Below, piece by piece: positions 24,679-33,011 of a stretch of DNA of 64,000 nucleotides (the stretch's first letter is position 1; each line of letters begins with the position of its first letter). The stretch is from Paenibacillus terrigena DSM 21567 (lineage in GTDB: Bacteria > Bacillota > Bacilli > Paenibacillales > Paenibacillaceae), in the NCBI RefSeq assembly GCF_000374845.1, contig NZ_KB895412.1, forward strand, positions 62,001 to 126,000, written 5' to 3'. The notes below the pieces were generated by a model. That model saw only the letters and a list, made by a program, of their open reading frames with translations, searched no databases and was not told the origin of the DNA. A program made the translations under genes and the position numbers.

Positions 24679-26437
24679 GGTCGCAAAGTTAAGGCAGCTA
24701 ATGAAAGAAAATCAAATGGATGCTTATATTATTCCCAGTTTTGATGCACATCAGAGTGAATATGTAGCAGAACATTGGAAATCTAGACAATGGATATCAG
24801 GATTTACAGGGTCTGCAGGTACTGTAGTTATTACATTAGAGGATGCTGGGCTATGGACAGATGGCAGATACTATATTCAAGCTGAAAAGCAGCTTGAGGG
24901 ATCAGGAATCAGATTGTTTAGAATGATGGATCCTGGGGTACCCTCTTATACCAAATGGCTAGCAGATGTTCTTAATGAAGGAAGCATTGTGGGCTTTGAT
25001 GGAAATGTTTTTTCATTGGATATGGTTAAAAAGATGGAAAAAGATCTACGAGCAAAGAGAATCGAATTAAAAATGAATCAAGATTTCATTGGTGATCTGT
25101 GGGAAGATAGACCGGAGATTCCTAAAGGATCAATTTTTACTCATGACGTAAAATATGCAGGCAAATCGCGAGTAGAAAAATTAAACGAAGTAAGAGAAGA
25201 AATGAAAAATATAGGAGCCAATTATTATATTTTAACTTCCCTTGATGACATTGCATGGCTTTTGAATATAAGAGGGGCCGATGTGCCTAACAATCCAGTT
25301 GTCATAGCAAATGTAATCGTAGCAGAACATAAATGTTATTTATTTATTGATTCTTGCAAGGTTCCCACTTTGGTTAAAGCAGAACTGGAGGCTGAAGGAA
25401 TCGAGTTAAAAGCGAATCATGAAATACAAACATTCTTGGAGAATCTTCCAAGCGGAGATGCCATTATGTTAGATTCGAATAAAACAAATATCAGGTTACA
25501 TCATGCCATAAACAGTAATACAAAGAAAATTGAAAGTCCTGACATCACGACGAATTTAAAAGCTATTAAAAATGAAGTTGAGATAAAAAATTTAAAATGG
25601 TGTGAAATAAAAGATGGTTTAGCCATGGTGAAATTTATAAAGTGGCTAAAAAACGTTGTAGATAAAGAAGAAATTACAGAGATTGCTGCAGAAGAAAGAT
25701 TAGAAGATTTCAGAAGGGGGCAGGATGGATTTGTTGGACCTAGCTTTGATACGATAGCAGGTTATCAAGAGCATGCTGCGATGATGCATTATAAAGCCAA
25801 TAAAGAAACGCAATTTACACTTAAGAATGAAGGTCTTTTCTTAATTGATTCCGGCGGACAGTATTATGATGGCACAACAGATATTACACGAACAATTGTG
25901 TTAGGACAACTTACCGATGAACAAAAGAGAGATTATACTTTGGTGTTAAAAGGATTTATTGCATTAAGCTCAGTCAAATATTTATATGGAGCAACAGGCT
26001 CTAACTTAGATGTTTTAGCAAGACAACCCATCTGGCAGTATGGATTGGACTATAAATGCGGGACAGGACATGGGGTAGGTTTTTTCTTGAATGTTCATGA
26101 AGGGCCACAAAGCATACGAAATAATAATCATGTTACATTAGAAAAAGGCATGATTATTACGAATGAACCGGGAATATACCTCGAAGGTCAATATGGAATT
26201 AGAATTGAAAATATGATGTTAGTCGTAGAAGACGAGAAAACAGCGTTTGGTCAATTTATGAAGTTTGAAGCCATCACGTATTGCCCTATTGATTTAGCCG
26301 GTATCCAGATGGATATGGTAACAGAGAGCGAAAAACAATGGTTAAATAATTATCATCAAGAGGTATACACAAAGCTAGCTCCTTATTTAAATGAAGAAGA
26401 GAGCGTATGGCTAAGGGAAGAAACTAGGGAAATATAA
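24662..26437 (+). CDS. Xaa-Pro aminopeptidase (M24B family)
   Basis: 591 residues, the long three-domain form of aminopeptidase P. Two creatinase-like N-terminal domains (1-150 and about 160-310; 'FTGSAGTVVIT...GLWTDGRYYIQA') precede the pita-bread catalytic domain (about 320-540). The dinuclear metal ligands are in place: Asp in 'FLIDSGGQYYDGTTDITRTI' (two Asp), His in 'GTGHGVGFFLNVHEGP', and Glu in 'NEPGIYLE' and 'GIRIENM'. It removes N-terminal residues before proline in the cytoplasm. ATG 24662 follows GGAGGT and overlaps the EutH-like gene, so the pair is translationally coupled. Confidence 0.92.
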   Translation: MSIRDRVAKLRQLMKENQMDAYIIPSFDAHQSEYVAEHWKSRQWISGFTGSAGTVVITLEDAGLWTDGRYYIQAEKQLEGSGIRLFRMMDPGVPSYTKWLADVLNEGSIVGFDGNVFSLDMVKKMEKDLRAKRIELKMNQDFIGDLWEDRPEIPKGSIFTHDVKYAGKSRVEKLNEVREEMKNIGANYYILTSLDDIAWLLNIRGADVPNNPVVIANVIVAEHKCYLFIDSCKVPTLVKAELEAEGIELKANHEIQTFLENLPSGDAIMLDSNKTNIRLHHAINSNTKKIESPDITTNLKAIKNEVEIKNLKWCEIKDGLAMVKFIKWLKNVVDKEEITEIAAEERLEDFRRGQDGFVGPSFDTIAGYQEHAAMMHYKANKETQFTLKNEGLFLIDSGGQYYDGTTDITRTIVLGQLTDEQKRDYTLVLKGFIALSSVKYLYGATGSNLDVLARQPIWQYGLDYKCGTGHGVGFFLNVHEGPQSIRNNNHVTLEKGMIITNEPGIYLEGQYGIRIENMMLVVEDEKTAFGQFMKFEAITYCPIDLAGIQMDMVTESEKQWLNNYHQEVYTKLAPYLNEEESVWLREETREI

Positions 26438-26438
26438 A

Positions 26439-26498
26439 TAGGTACTGCCGAATACTACTAGTCACGGAGAACCGTACCACAAGTAGGGTGAAAAATTT
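26439..26498. repeat. Variant copy of the dispersed palindromic-end element
   Basis: 'GAGAACCGTACCACAAGTAG' followed by GGTGAAAAATTT matches the right half of the 12401-12455 element including its inverted end. The left part (CTGCCGAATACTACTAG) resembles 12508-12520 instead. Confidence 0.65.
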
Positions 26499-26518
26499 GA
26501 GTGTAAGAGGGCCTGAGG

Positions 26519-26639
26519 CCTGTAAGCATGATGAATGATAAGAATTCCAAGCCCTTAAATTGAGTTAGGGGCTTTTTTATATAGGAAATAAACGATAATG
26601 TTTCCATCTTGTGGTATGATTTTGCTAGTAACAATTATG
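26519..26639. repeat. About 120-bp intergenic repeat (copy 1 of 2)
   Basis: Starts with CCTGTAAG and ends with CAATTATG; closely similar along its full length to 49594-49715. It carries a terminator hairpin (26550-26579) followed by a conserved segment with a TATGAT box (CATCTTGTGGTATGATTTT). The two copies sit downstream of unrelated genes, so this is a mobile or duplicated terminator-plus-promoter unit. Confidence 0.8.
26550..26579 (+). terminator. Terminator within the repeat
   Basis: AGCCCTTAA / TTAGGGGCT, 9-bp stem with one G-U pair, 6-nt loop, then TTTTTT. It probably ends the XRE-EutH-aminopeptidase transcript. Confidence 0.85.
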
Positions 26640-26700
26640 TTTCATTATGATAGCTATTGAACGCAAAGCGAAGACCTATACTAGGAGAGTGACATAGGCT

Positions 26701-27588
26701 ATACAACCATATCAACTTCTATCTGAACTCCTATCCCGAATAGAAGAAAATGTTTCTGGTACGAGCGAGACAGAATATCTGAATGATCTCCCGGTCTCCA
26801 CGGTTCATTTGCGTCGGCTTTTCAAGTTCGCTTTCGGCGTGCCGCTACAAAGCTATATTCGCTCTCGAAAGCTGGCCGTCAGCTTAGAGAATTTGATGCA
26901 AACGGAGAAGCGGGTCCTCGACATTGCCATCGAATGCGGTTATGAACATGAACAAACCTACATACGCGCGTTTAAACGCGAATATGGGATAACGCCAGGC
27001 GAATGCAGGGAATCCGGCAAAAACATTCACGTAACGCCTCCTCTGCATCTATTTCCAAAGAACGATGTTTGCGGAAATATGGTATACGGGCCGGATCTGG
27101 TCATGATTCCATCCTTTCATGTCATCGGGCGAATGTATCAAATTGAGATCGTTGAAGCGCCGACCCAAGCGCCCGAAGCTGCCAAACAGTTCTGGTGGGA
27201 CAAGCGGCATCATGTGCCTAATCCGGTGGAACCCAATATCTATTACGGTCTAACGAGGGCACCTGATCCATCGCTTAGCTGGACGTACTATCTACCGTCT
27301 ATGCGTGTAACGGATCTGAACGATATTCCTGACGGCTTCACAGGCGACACCGTCCCAGCTACCATGTGCGTCGGCTTTCGCTATATTGGGAACCATCATT
27401 ACGAGGAGATTAGCGAACTACGCGCAGAGGCGCTGTACACTGCCATCGATAGGCTTGCCAAGGAGCACAACGGGAGATACGAGCTTCTGGATAGCGAATT
27501 CTTCTTCGAAAAAATTGATACGGATGCATATGATGGGGAGTATTGCCAAATGGAATGGTTTGCGCCCATCAGGGTGAAGAACACTTAA
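26701..27588 (+). CDS. AraC-type HTH / GyrI-like effector-binding regulator, start unclear
   Basis: About 295 residues from 26701 (an ATA codon), or 259 from the first ATG at 26809. The AraC HTH pair begins upstream of that ATG ('IQPYQLLSELLSRIEE...STVHLRRLFKFAFGVPL'), so starting at 26809 would cut off the first HTH. The second HTH is 'RVLDIAIECGYEHEQTYIRAFKREYGITP'. A GyrI-like drug-binding domain fills about 150-290 ('GRMYQIEIVEAPTQAP', 'CQMEWFAPI'), as in Rob/SoxS-type multidrug regulators. Upstream, AGGAG (26683-26687) and a GTG at 26689 are followed by an in-frame TAG at 26695. Either ATA is used or the gene has a damaged 5' end. Confidence 0.7.
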   Translation: MQPYQLLSELLSRIEENVSGTSETEYLNDLPVSTVHLRRLFKFAFGVPLQSYIRSRKLAVSLENLMQTEKRVLDIAIECGYEHEQTYIRAFKREYGITPGECRESGKNIHVTPPLHLFPKNDVCGNMVYGPDLVMIPSFHVIGRMYQIEIVEAPTQAPEAAKQFWWDKRHHVPNPVEPNIYYGLTRAPDPSLSWTYYLPSMRVTDLNDIPDGFTGDTVPATMCVGFRYIGNHHYEEISELRAEALYTAIDRLAKEHNGRYELLDSEFFFEKIDTDAYDGEYCQMEWFAPIRVKNT

Positions 27589-27653
27589 GATGATCAAAAA
27601 AGTCCATTGAGCTTGCCGCGATTGAGGTATGCTCTTTTTGTATTCATAAATAG

Positions 27654-28781
27654 ATGGTTGTACGAAAAGGAGAGATAGTTATAAATTATAACGAAGTTGT
27701 TGCAATCGGAGATACCTATTTACTTACAGTCGTATCAGAGTTGTTCGGATTAGAAGGCTATGAAATCCAGCGGATTCCGGCACATGATGGAGGGCGAAAT
27801 GTCGTTTATACCTGTGAAAAAGAGGGCGAGGGCGCTAAAATACTTCGAATCGCTTTCTTACCAGACAGGTGTCGAGAAGATTTCCTAGGCGAAGTGGAAT
27901 TTGTTCGGTATCTATTTGAGCACGGAGGTAGTGTCTCAAATGTCATCAGCTCCCGGAATGGGAATCTACTGGAGGAGATCACCCACAATAACCACACCTT
28001 TTTTGTCTGCCTGTTTGAAAAGGCCAAGGGCAAACTGCTTGTAGAAAATAATTATCGGTACCGAGAAGGGGCTCCAATTACCGAATATTATTATAACTGT
28101 GGCAAGACCCTGGGGAAACTGCACCACATATCGAAAGGATATACGCCTGTCCATCGCCGGTATAGCTTTTTTGATAAATATAATGCTGAATATATCGATA
28201 AACTGATCCCCGGCTCCTTATCCCTGCTTAAGGAAAAGCTGGTAGAGCTCCTTAATACTTTAAAAGGATTGGACAAGAATCAGGAGACTTTCGGTATGAT
28301 CCATTTTGATTATAACGATGGGAATTATTCGATAGATTTTGATAACGGGCAAATAACGGTATATGATTTCGATAATTCTTGTTACTGTTGGTATATGTTT
28401 GACTTGGCCAGTCTCTGGTCAAGCGGAGTGGGCTGGATACAATTTGAACCCGATGCCGGCAAACGCCAACAGTTTATGGATGATTATTTTACAACAGCCC
28501 TCGAGGGATACAGATCTGAGACCAGGATCGAAGATTCAATGCTAGAAAATTTACCCTTATTTATCCAAGTAAACCTCATGGAGAATATTATAGATGCATT
28601 CGAGGTAATGCGGAACAATGGCGAAGAGCCGGAGTGTGATGAGAGAGTGTCGTATCTCATAAAATGCATGGAAGAAGATATATCGTATAGAGGATTTTTC
28701 GATAAAATTTATTCGTTTGATGAACCCTTTGAGTATGAGGAACGAAATATGAGAGACTCATCCGCATGCACCCAGAACTAA
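27654..28781 (+). CDS. APH-family phosphotransferase (aminoglycoside/homoserine-kinase-like)
   Basis: 375 residues. Kinase-like fold with the catalytic loop 'MIHFDYNDGNYSID' near 215-230 (APH consensus HGDxxxxN, with Phe for Gly and Tyr for Leu) and the metal-binding Asp in 'VYDFDNSCYCWYMFDLA'. The long C-terminal helical part is typical of the family. Family members phosphorylate antibiotics, homoserine, choline or spore-related substrates; which applies is unknown. The ATG at 27654 has no Shine-Dalgarno sequence. A perfect AAGGAG at 27667-27672 is positioned for an ATA codon at 27681, so the true start may lie there. Ends in a strong bidirectional terminator. Confidence 0.82.
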   Translation: MVVRKGEIVINYNEVVAIGDTYLLTVVSELFGLEGYEIQRIPAHDGGRNVVYTCEKEGEGAKILRIAFLPDRCREDFLGEVEFVRYLFEHGGSVSNVISSRNGNLLEEITHNNHTFFVCLFEKAKGKLLVENNYRYREGAPITEYYYNCGKTLGKLHHISKGYTPVHRRYSFFDKYNAEYIDKLIPGSLSLLKEKLVELLNTLKGLDKNQETFGMIHFDYNDGNYSIDFDNGQITVYDFDNSCYCWYMFDLASLWSSGVGWIQFEPDAGKRQQFMDDYFTTALEGYRSETRIEDSMLENLPLFIQVNLMENIIDAFEVMRNNGEEPECDERVSYLIKCMEEDISYRGFFDKIYSFDEPFEYEERNMRDSSACTQN

Positions 28782-28821
28782 GCCGCCAAGCTCCTGCGAT
28801 ATATATGTGGCATCGATAGAT

Positions 28822-28867
28822 AAAAGCCGATTTTTCACCTTTTATAAAGGAGGAAGAATCGGCTTTT
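28822..28867. terminator. Bidirectional terminator between convergent genes
   Basis: AAAAGCCGATT / AATCGGCTTTT, an 11-bp stem whose loop contains a second hairpin (CCTTT...AAAGG). It serves the phosphotransferase (plus) and the permease (minus). Confidence 0.85.
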
Positions 28868-28886
28868 CAACTATATTATACAATCG

Positions 28887-30185
28887 TTAAATGGTATTTT
28901 TGACTGTCCGGGCATTTCCTTTGACAATCAAGCTCCCAATAGCATAGAAAATAGCAGAAGTAACAAGGCCAACGACAGCCACGGATAGCTCCGGTGCGTA
29001 GAAATTTACAACTAATGAGATTGCTGCAGACAAGATCCACACGATAAATGCCATTGGTCTCCAAGATACTAAATCAGCAGAATCATTTTTGCGAAAAACC
29101 AAACGGTCCATAATCATAATGGAACCAATTGGTGGAATAATGACCCCAAGAAGGACAAGCCAGTCGAAAAAGTGATTATAGATACCGGATATCGCAGCGA
29201 TAAGACCAACGACACCAATAATAAGCGTGATTGTTCTCATTTTTTTACCGGTCATATGTGACCAGCCCACAGCGCCATTATACAAGCAGTGTGTACCTAC
29301 AGAACCTAAATTGATAAATACGAACAGAATGGATAAGATCGTGAGCAGTGGACCGTGTCCCGCTAGTACAGACATAAAATCGCCGCCAGTTGAAGTAGGA
29401 TTAGGAATAACCCCCGTTGCTACAACAATTCCCCCAACAAGCTCCGCAATGAAGTTCCCGATGGGGAAAGCGAAAATGACGGATAAAGCACCTTCACGGC
29501 CGTTTTTTGCCCAACGTGTGAAATCGGCTGTCATGGTGCCAGAATCGGCAAATCCAGCGAATACTAAGGTAACAGCAGCTCCAAAAGACATAGCGCCGGT
29601 TACTTGCGGATGGTAATTCAAAATGTCCGATTGACCGCTTTTTACAGCCATAGCAATGACAATGATTGCAATAATAATGTAGAAAGGTGCAGCAATCCAG
29701 CCAAGGACGGACAACGCTTTAATACCAACATAAGTAATAGCGACATAGAGGATTCCGCCGACAATCGTCATTAATAAAAGGCTGGCGCCAAATGATCCAT
29801 GCATGGTGGAACCGGTAAGGCCTACTTGTAGGGCGAACCACCCGATAACAACCGTAGAGAGTAAACCGGAAATGATATAATATCCGGAACGTCCAAAGGT
29901 TTTTTGCGCTGTCAGTGAAAAGTTCATTCCAGAACGACCGGCATCATAGCTTAGCAAACCAACCATGACGAACAGAAGTAGGTTGCCAAGGAGCATTGCT
30001 AATGCACCGGCTTTAAATCCAAGCTGTGCTGTAATAAGTCCGCCAATGACAGCACTGGTTAGAACCATTGGGAACCCAAACCAGACCGCTGCGACAGAGG
30101 ATAATTTTTTTCGATACTCCTGAGGTACAGGTGCGTGTTCAAATTCCGGATCTAGTAATTTTTTATCAACATTTTCGGTTGACAT
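28887..30185 (-). CDS. NCS1-family permease, CodB-like (cytosine transport)
   Basis: 432 residues with about twelve membrane spans. NCS1 nucleobase-transporter features include 'AAVWFGFPMVLTSAVIGGLI', 'LSYDAGRSGMNFSLTAQKTFG', 'SVLGWIAAPFYIIIAI' and 'FAGFADSGTMTADFTRWAKNG', closest to CodB. Proton- or sodium-coupled uptake of cytosine or a related base across the cytoplasmic membrane is the likely role, but no deaminase gene (codA) is adjacent. GAGGG precedes the ATG. About 50 bp upstream of the start, 30237-30250 resembles a catabolite-response element, hinting at CcpA control. Confidence 0.85.
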   Translation of the reverse strand: MSTENVDKKLLDPEFEHAPVPQEYRKKLSSVAAVWFGFPMVLTSAVIGGLITAQLGFKAGALAMLLGNLLLFVMVGLLSYDAGRSGMNFSLTAQKTFGRSGYYIISGLLSTVVIGWFALQVGLTGSTMHGSFGASLLLMTIVGGILYVAITYVGIKALSVLGWIAAPFYIIIAIIVIAMAVKSGQSDILNYHPQVTGAMSFGAAVTLVFAGFADSGTMTADFTRWAKNGREGALSVIFAFPIGNFIAELVGGIVVATGVIPNPTSTGGDFMSVLAGHGPLLTILSILFVFINLGSVGTHCLYNGAVGWSHMTGKKMRTITLIIGVVGLIAAISGIYNHFFDWLVLLGVIIPPIGSIMIMDRLVFRKNDSADLVSWRPMAFIVWILSAAISLVVNFYAPELSVAVVGLVTSAIFYAIGSLIVKGNARTVKNTI

Positions 30186-30236
30186 ACTTTTGCCCTCATT
30201 TCGTATGGTATTTATGTCCGCCTTCGCTCAACTTCA

Positions 30237-30250
30237 TAAAAGCGCTTACA
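30237..30250 (-). promoter_or_regulatory. Candidate cre site (CcpA binding)
   Basis: On the minus strand TGTAAGCGCTTTTA matches the Gram-positive cre consensus (TGNAANCGNWNNCW) at all but one fixed position and is almost palindromic. It lies between promoter and start of the CodB-like gene. Confidence 0.5.
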
Positions 30251-30380
30251 GTGCTTATTGTAGGTGGGAATGGGACTCGCGTCATTGTATAATGAGACCA
30301 AAAATTGATGATTTCTATTGGGCACAGTGTACAATGATAGGTTCTCTTATTTAAAAATATGATAAATAACGGAGGTACTC

Positions 30381-30716
30381 ATGAGAGAATTCGAACAATT
30401 AACAAGCATTGCGTCAGCGAACGAATTTATCCAGCGCCATAAACTATCGTTTCTTTTTATTTTTGGCACGGACTGTAGTGTCTGTCATGCATTGCAGCCG
30501 CAGGTCCAGAGATTAATGATGAAATACCCAGAAATCGCACTGGGGGCTATCAATGCACAAGAAGTAAAAGAAGTCGCCGGGAGGTTCTCTATTTTCACTA
30601 TTCCTGTTCTATTGCTTCATGTGGAGGGAAAAGAATATATACGAGAAGCGCGAATCGTGCATCTGGATCTGTTTGATGAAAAAATCCGCAAGATCTATGA
30701 TTTCGTGACGGGATAA
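30381..30716 (+). CDS. Thioredoxin-like protein
   Basis: 111 residues, thioredoxin fold without signal peptide. The redox motif is C32-S-V-C35 in 'FGTDCSVCHALQP', and the cis-proline loop is 'FTIPVLLLHVEGKE'. Members reduce or exchange disulfides in the cytoplasm. GGAGG stands 6 bases before the ATG. It is divergent from the CodB-like gene and followed immediately by the dead epimerase fragment, so it stands alone. Partner unknown. Confidence 0.88.
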   Translation: MREFEQLTSIASANEFIQRHKLSFLFIFGTDCSVCHALQPQVQRLMMKYPEIALGAINAQEVKEVAGRFSIFTIPVLLLHVEGKEYIREARIVHLDLFDEKIRKIYDFVTG

Positions 30717-30767
30717 TCCCTAGGTGCAAGCGTCCTGGGAAAGGGGCAAGCCGGTCGAACGATGAGA

Positions 30768-31162
30768 CTGGCGACCTGGACAAGAAGCACACCTATACGT
30801 TCATCCACGACTTCGGTAAGGCGCTTGTCGCATTGGGAGGTCAGGAGGATACCTACGGACAAGCCTGGCATGTACCGAATGCAGACACCGTTACGACGAG
30901 ACAGTTTGCCGAAATAGCTTATTGTGCTGCCGGCTTTCCGGCATCCATTCGAACGATGGGCAAGGGCATGCTCCGCAAAGGAGGATTGTTTATTCCAGAG
31001 GTGCGCGAAACTATTGAGATGACGTACCAATTCGAGCATGATTTTGTCGTGGACCACAGCAAATTCAGCACGAGATTTGAGCTTCCTGCCACGCCGCTGG
31101 AGTATACGATCGCCTAAACGTTGGAATGGTTTCAATTGCAAAATCCTAAGGCAGCTGGCTGA
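30768..31162 (+). pseudogene. Partial dead copy of the NAD-dependent epimerase gene at 48640-49575
   Basis: Nearly identical to 49184-49577 (last 130 or so codons), but the first two thirds of the gene are missing. CAA has become TAA near the end ('TPLEYTIA' then stop in place of 'HAIAQTLEWF'). No start or ribosome binding site is present. The similarity continues a few bases past the original stop (GGATAGTTCATGTG). It lies directly behind the thioredoxin-like gene. Confidence 0.9.
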
Positions 31163-31236
31163 CGGATAGTTCATGTGAATAGGGCGGGATCAAGCGAGGG
31201 AATGTTGGTGACTGTGATGAATAACGTGATTATTAG

Positions 31237-31263
31237 GCTCCTGAGACCTCGTGGTTCAGGAGC
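31237..31263. repeat. Hairpin repeat (copy 1 of 2)
   Basis: GCTCCTGA-g-ACC-TCGT-GGT-TCAGGAGC folds into an 11-bp stem with one bulge. With its left flank (GAATAACGTGATTATTAG) it is a near copy of 47566-47614, which lies upstream of the MerR-epimerase locus. Confidence 0.75.
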
Positions 31264-31329
31264 TGCATGTACTTGGTGTCCTATAGTTACGATGGAGAAA
31301 AACGATTCTCCTGCTGTTTAAATCATGTG

Positions 31330-31791
31330 TTATTTATGATTCCTTTCAAGGAAGAATCCCACAAAGAAAACAATTAAACTAATCAGAGTACCGATAAATG
31401 TCCAAGTCATTACAGAAGTATCTTCGGTGGGACCATATGTTACAACGTAAATTACTGCAGTTACAGTATAAATAATGGATGTCACAACCTGAGTAACATG
31501 ATTGATTTTAAGAAATATTCTTGCCTTCTTAGCATCTATTTTCACTAATAGCAAACCAATTGCATCAAGTATGCACAATATTCCAACTGCCAAAAGTATA
31601 ATAGCGACAATTTGAGGATACATTTTATCATTAATTATTCCAACTAATACATTGAAACCACTAGAATTTGTAGTTATTGTTCCTGTTGTTATTGAAGCAA
31701 ATGGAAAGGCTAAAGTAAGTATTGTCACAAGCGAGAGCAAAAGAGCGACATTTACATTAAAGACTACAAGCTTGTTTTTGTTTTTTTTCAA
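31330..31791 (-). CDS. Four-span membrane protein, function unknown
   Basis: 153 residues with four predicted membrane helices (about 12-32, 58-80, 96-115, 126-148), a lysine-rich N-terminus and a short Ser/Thr/Gly-rich outer loop between helices 1 and 2. I do not recognise the family. The start is TTG, preceded by TGGAGTGA at a fair distance, because no in-frame ATG exists near the beginning of the hydrophobic region. It is monocistronic and lies behind the histidine kinase gene on the same strand. Confidence 0.6.
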   Translation of the reverse strand: MKKNKNKLVVFNVNVALLLSLVTILTLAFPFASITTGTITTNSSGFNVLVGIINDKMYPQIVAIILLAVGILCILDAIGLLLVKIDAKKARIFLKINHVTQVVTSIIYTVTAVIYVVTYGPTEDTSVMTWTFIGTLISLIVFFVGFFLERNHK

Positions 31792-31868
31792 ATTAGATCA
31801 CTCCAGTTTAAGTTGTGAAAGATCTATAATAATCGTTCTTAGTTAACCTTGTTGTCGATAAAATCCGG

Positions 31869-33011
31869 TTAAAATTGTTTCCGAAAGGGTAGAGGTTCCT
31901 CCACGTTCGCAGGTAAATAGACGGTAAATGTCGTGCCTGTACCCGGTTGACTAGCGACACGAATGAAACCGCCGTGGGCTTTGACAAAGTGATGGGTAAT
32001 AGACAGTCCGAGTCCCGTTCCGCCCGAATGCCGCGAACGGGCTTCCTCCACCCGATAAAAACGATCGAATAGGTGTGCAAGATCTTCCGCCGGAATGCCG
32101 ATGCCAGTGTCAGCTATGGAAACACTTGCAAAGACCGCATCCGACACAACAACTTGGTCTTCTATTTCAACGGATATCGTTCCTCCGCCGGGCGTATAAC
32201 GGATCGCATTGGTTAGCAAATTAATGAAAACCTGCGTGATCCGTCTCACATCGGCCAACACCATTACCGGCCTTGTTCTCGAAGAAAGCTGGACTTCCAG
32301 TCCGAATTCTTCCGCTTCATGCATCACGTCTTCAACGATCTGTTCGAGCCGTGCCGTCAGATCGAGCATCTGACGGTCGAGCGATAAACGGCCCGCCTCA
32401 GCGAGGGACAAGACATGAAGATCCTCCACCAGTAGGCTCAGACGGATAACTTCATCATGAAGTCGAAGAAGCATTTCCGGAGGGATGTCATGTCCGTCCT
32501 GCTGGGCATTTTCCAGTTTGAGCTGCATGATGGATAGCGGTGTGCGGAGCTCGTGAGCGACATCGGCCACCAATCGCCTGCGGGCATCCTCGGCTTCTCG
32601 GAGCCGAAGCGTCATATCGTTGAATGTTTGGATCACTTTACCGTATTCGTCTCTCGTTTGAACAGGAACATTTACATCCAGATCCCCTTGCGCAACGCGT
32701 TCGATGGCTACAACGAGTTTTCTAAGCGGAAGTGTCAACACCCCCGAAATCCATAAACTGAAAAATAATCCGATCGCTACGATAAAAATCCCTTTCCCAA
32801 ATCCGATCAGCTTCATCTTACCCATCATATATGTTTTCATGATCTCGATTTGTTCGCCAGGTGCGGCGTTCAAGTAAGCTTCGTTGATTTTGTCCTTGTG
32901 AAATTGATCAAACAAGAAGTTCATGTAAAACTGATTGATCAAGGAATGAGTGATGCCGATGATTAATACGAGGAGTCCCATATAGGCGAATATTTTTTGG
33001 CGGACTGTCAT
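31869..33011 (-). CDS. OmpR-type sensor histidine kinase (BaeS-like)
   Basis: 380 residues. Two membrane helices (about 8-28 and 70-98) enclose a small extracytoplasmic domain. Then come HAMP (about 92-145, 'LPLRKLVVAIERVAQGDLDV'), HisKA with H153 in 'VAHELRTPLS', and HATPase_c with 'NLLTNAIRYTP', 'DTGIGIP', 'LFDRFYR' and 'GGTGLGLS'. Its ATG overlaps the response-regulator stop by four bases. No transporter gene is adjacent, so the stimulus and regulon are unknown. Confidence 0.93.
   Translation of the reverse strand: MTVRQKIFAYMGLLVLIIGITHSLINQFYMNFLFDQFHKDKINEAYLNAAPGEQIEIMKTYMMGKMKLIGFGKGIFIVAIGLFFSLWISGVLTLPLRKLVVAIERVAQGDLDVNVPVQTRDEYGKVIQTFNDMTLRLREAEDARRRLVADVAHELRTPLSIMQLKLENAQQDGHDIPPEMLLRLHDEVIRLSLLVEDLHVLSLAEAGRLSLDRQMLDLTARLEQIVEDVMHEAEEFGLEVQLSSRTRPVMVLADVRRITQVFINLLTNAIRYTPGGGTISVEIEDQVVVSDAVFASVSIADTGIGIPAEDLAHLFDRFYRVEEARSRHSGGTGLGLSITHHFVKAHGGFIRVASQPGTGTTFTVYLPANVEEPLPFRKQF

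Noticed and set aside
31818-31868. Terminator for the sensor kinase at 31869
   Set aside because: Only a 6-bp stem (TTAACC / GGTTAA) with a long loop and no clear T-run on the minus strand.
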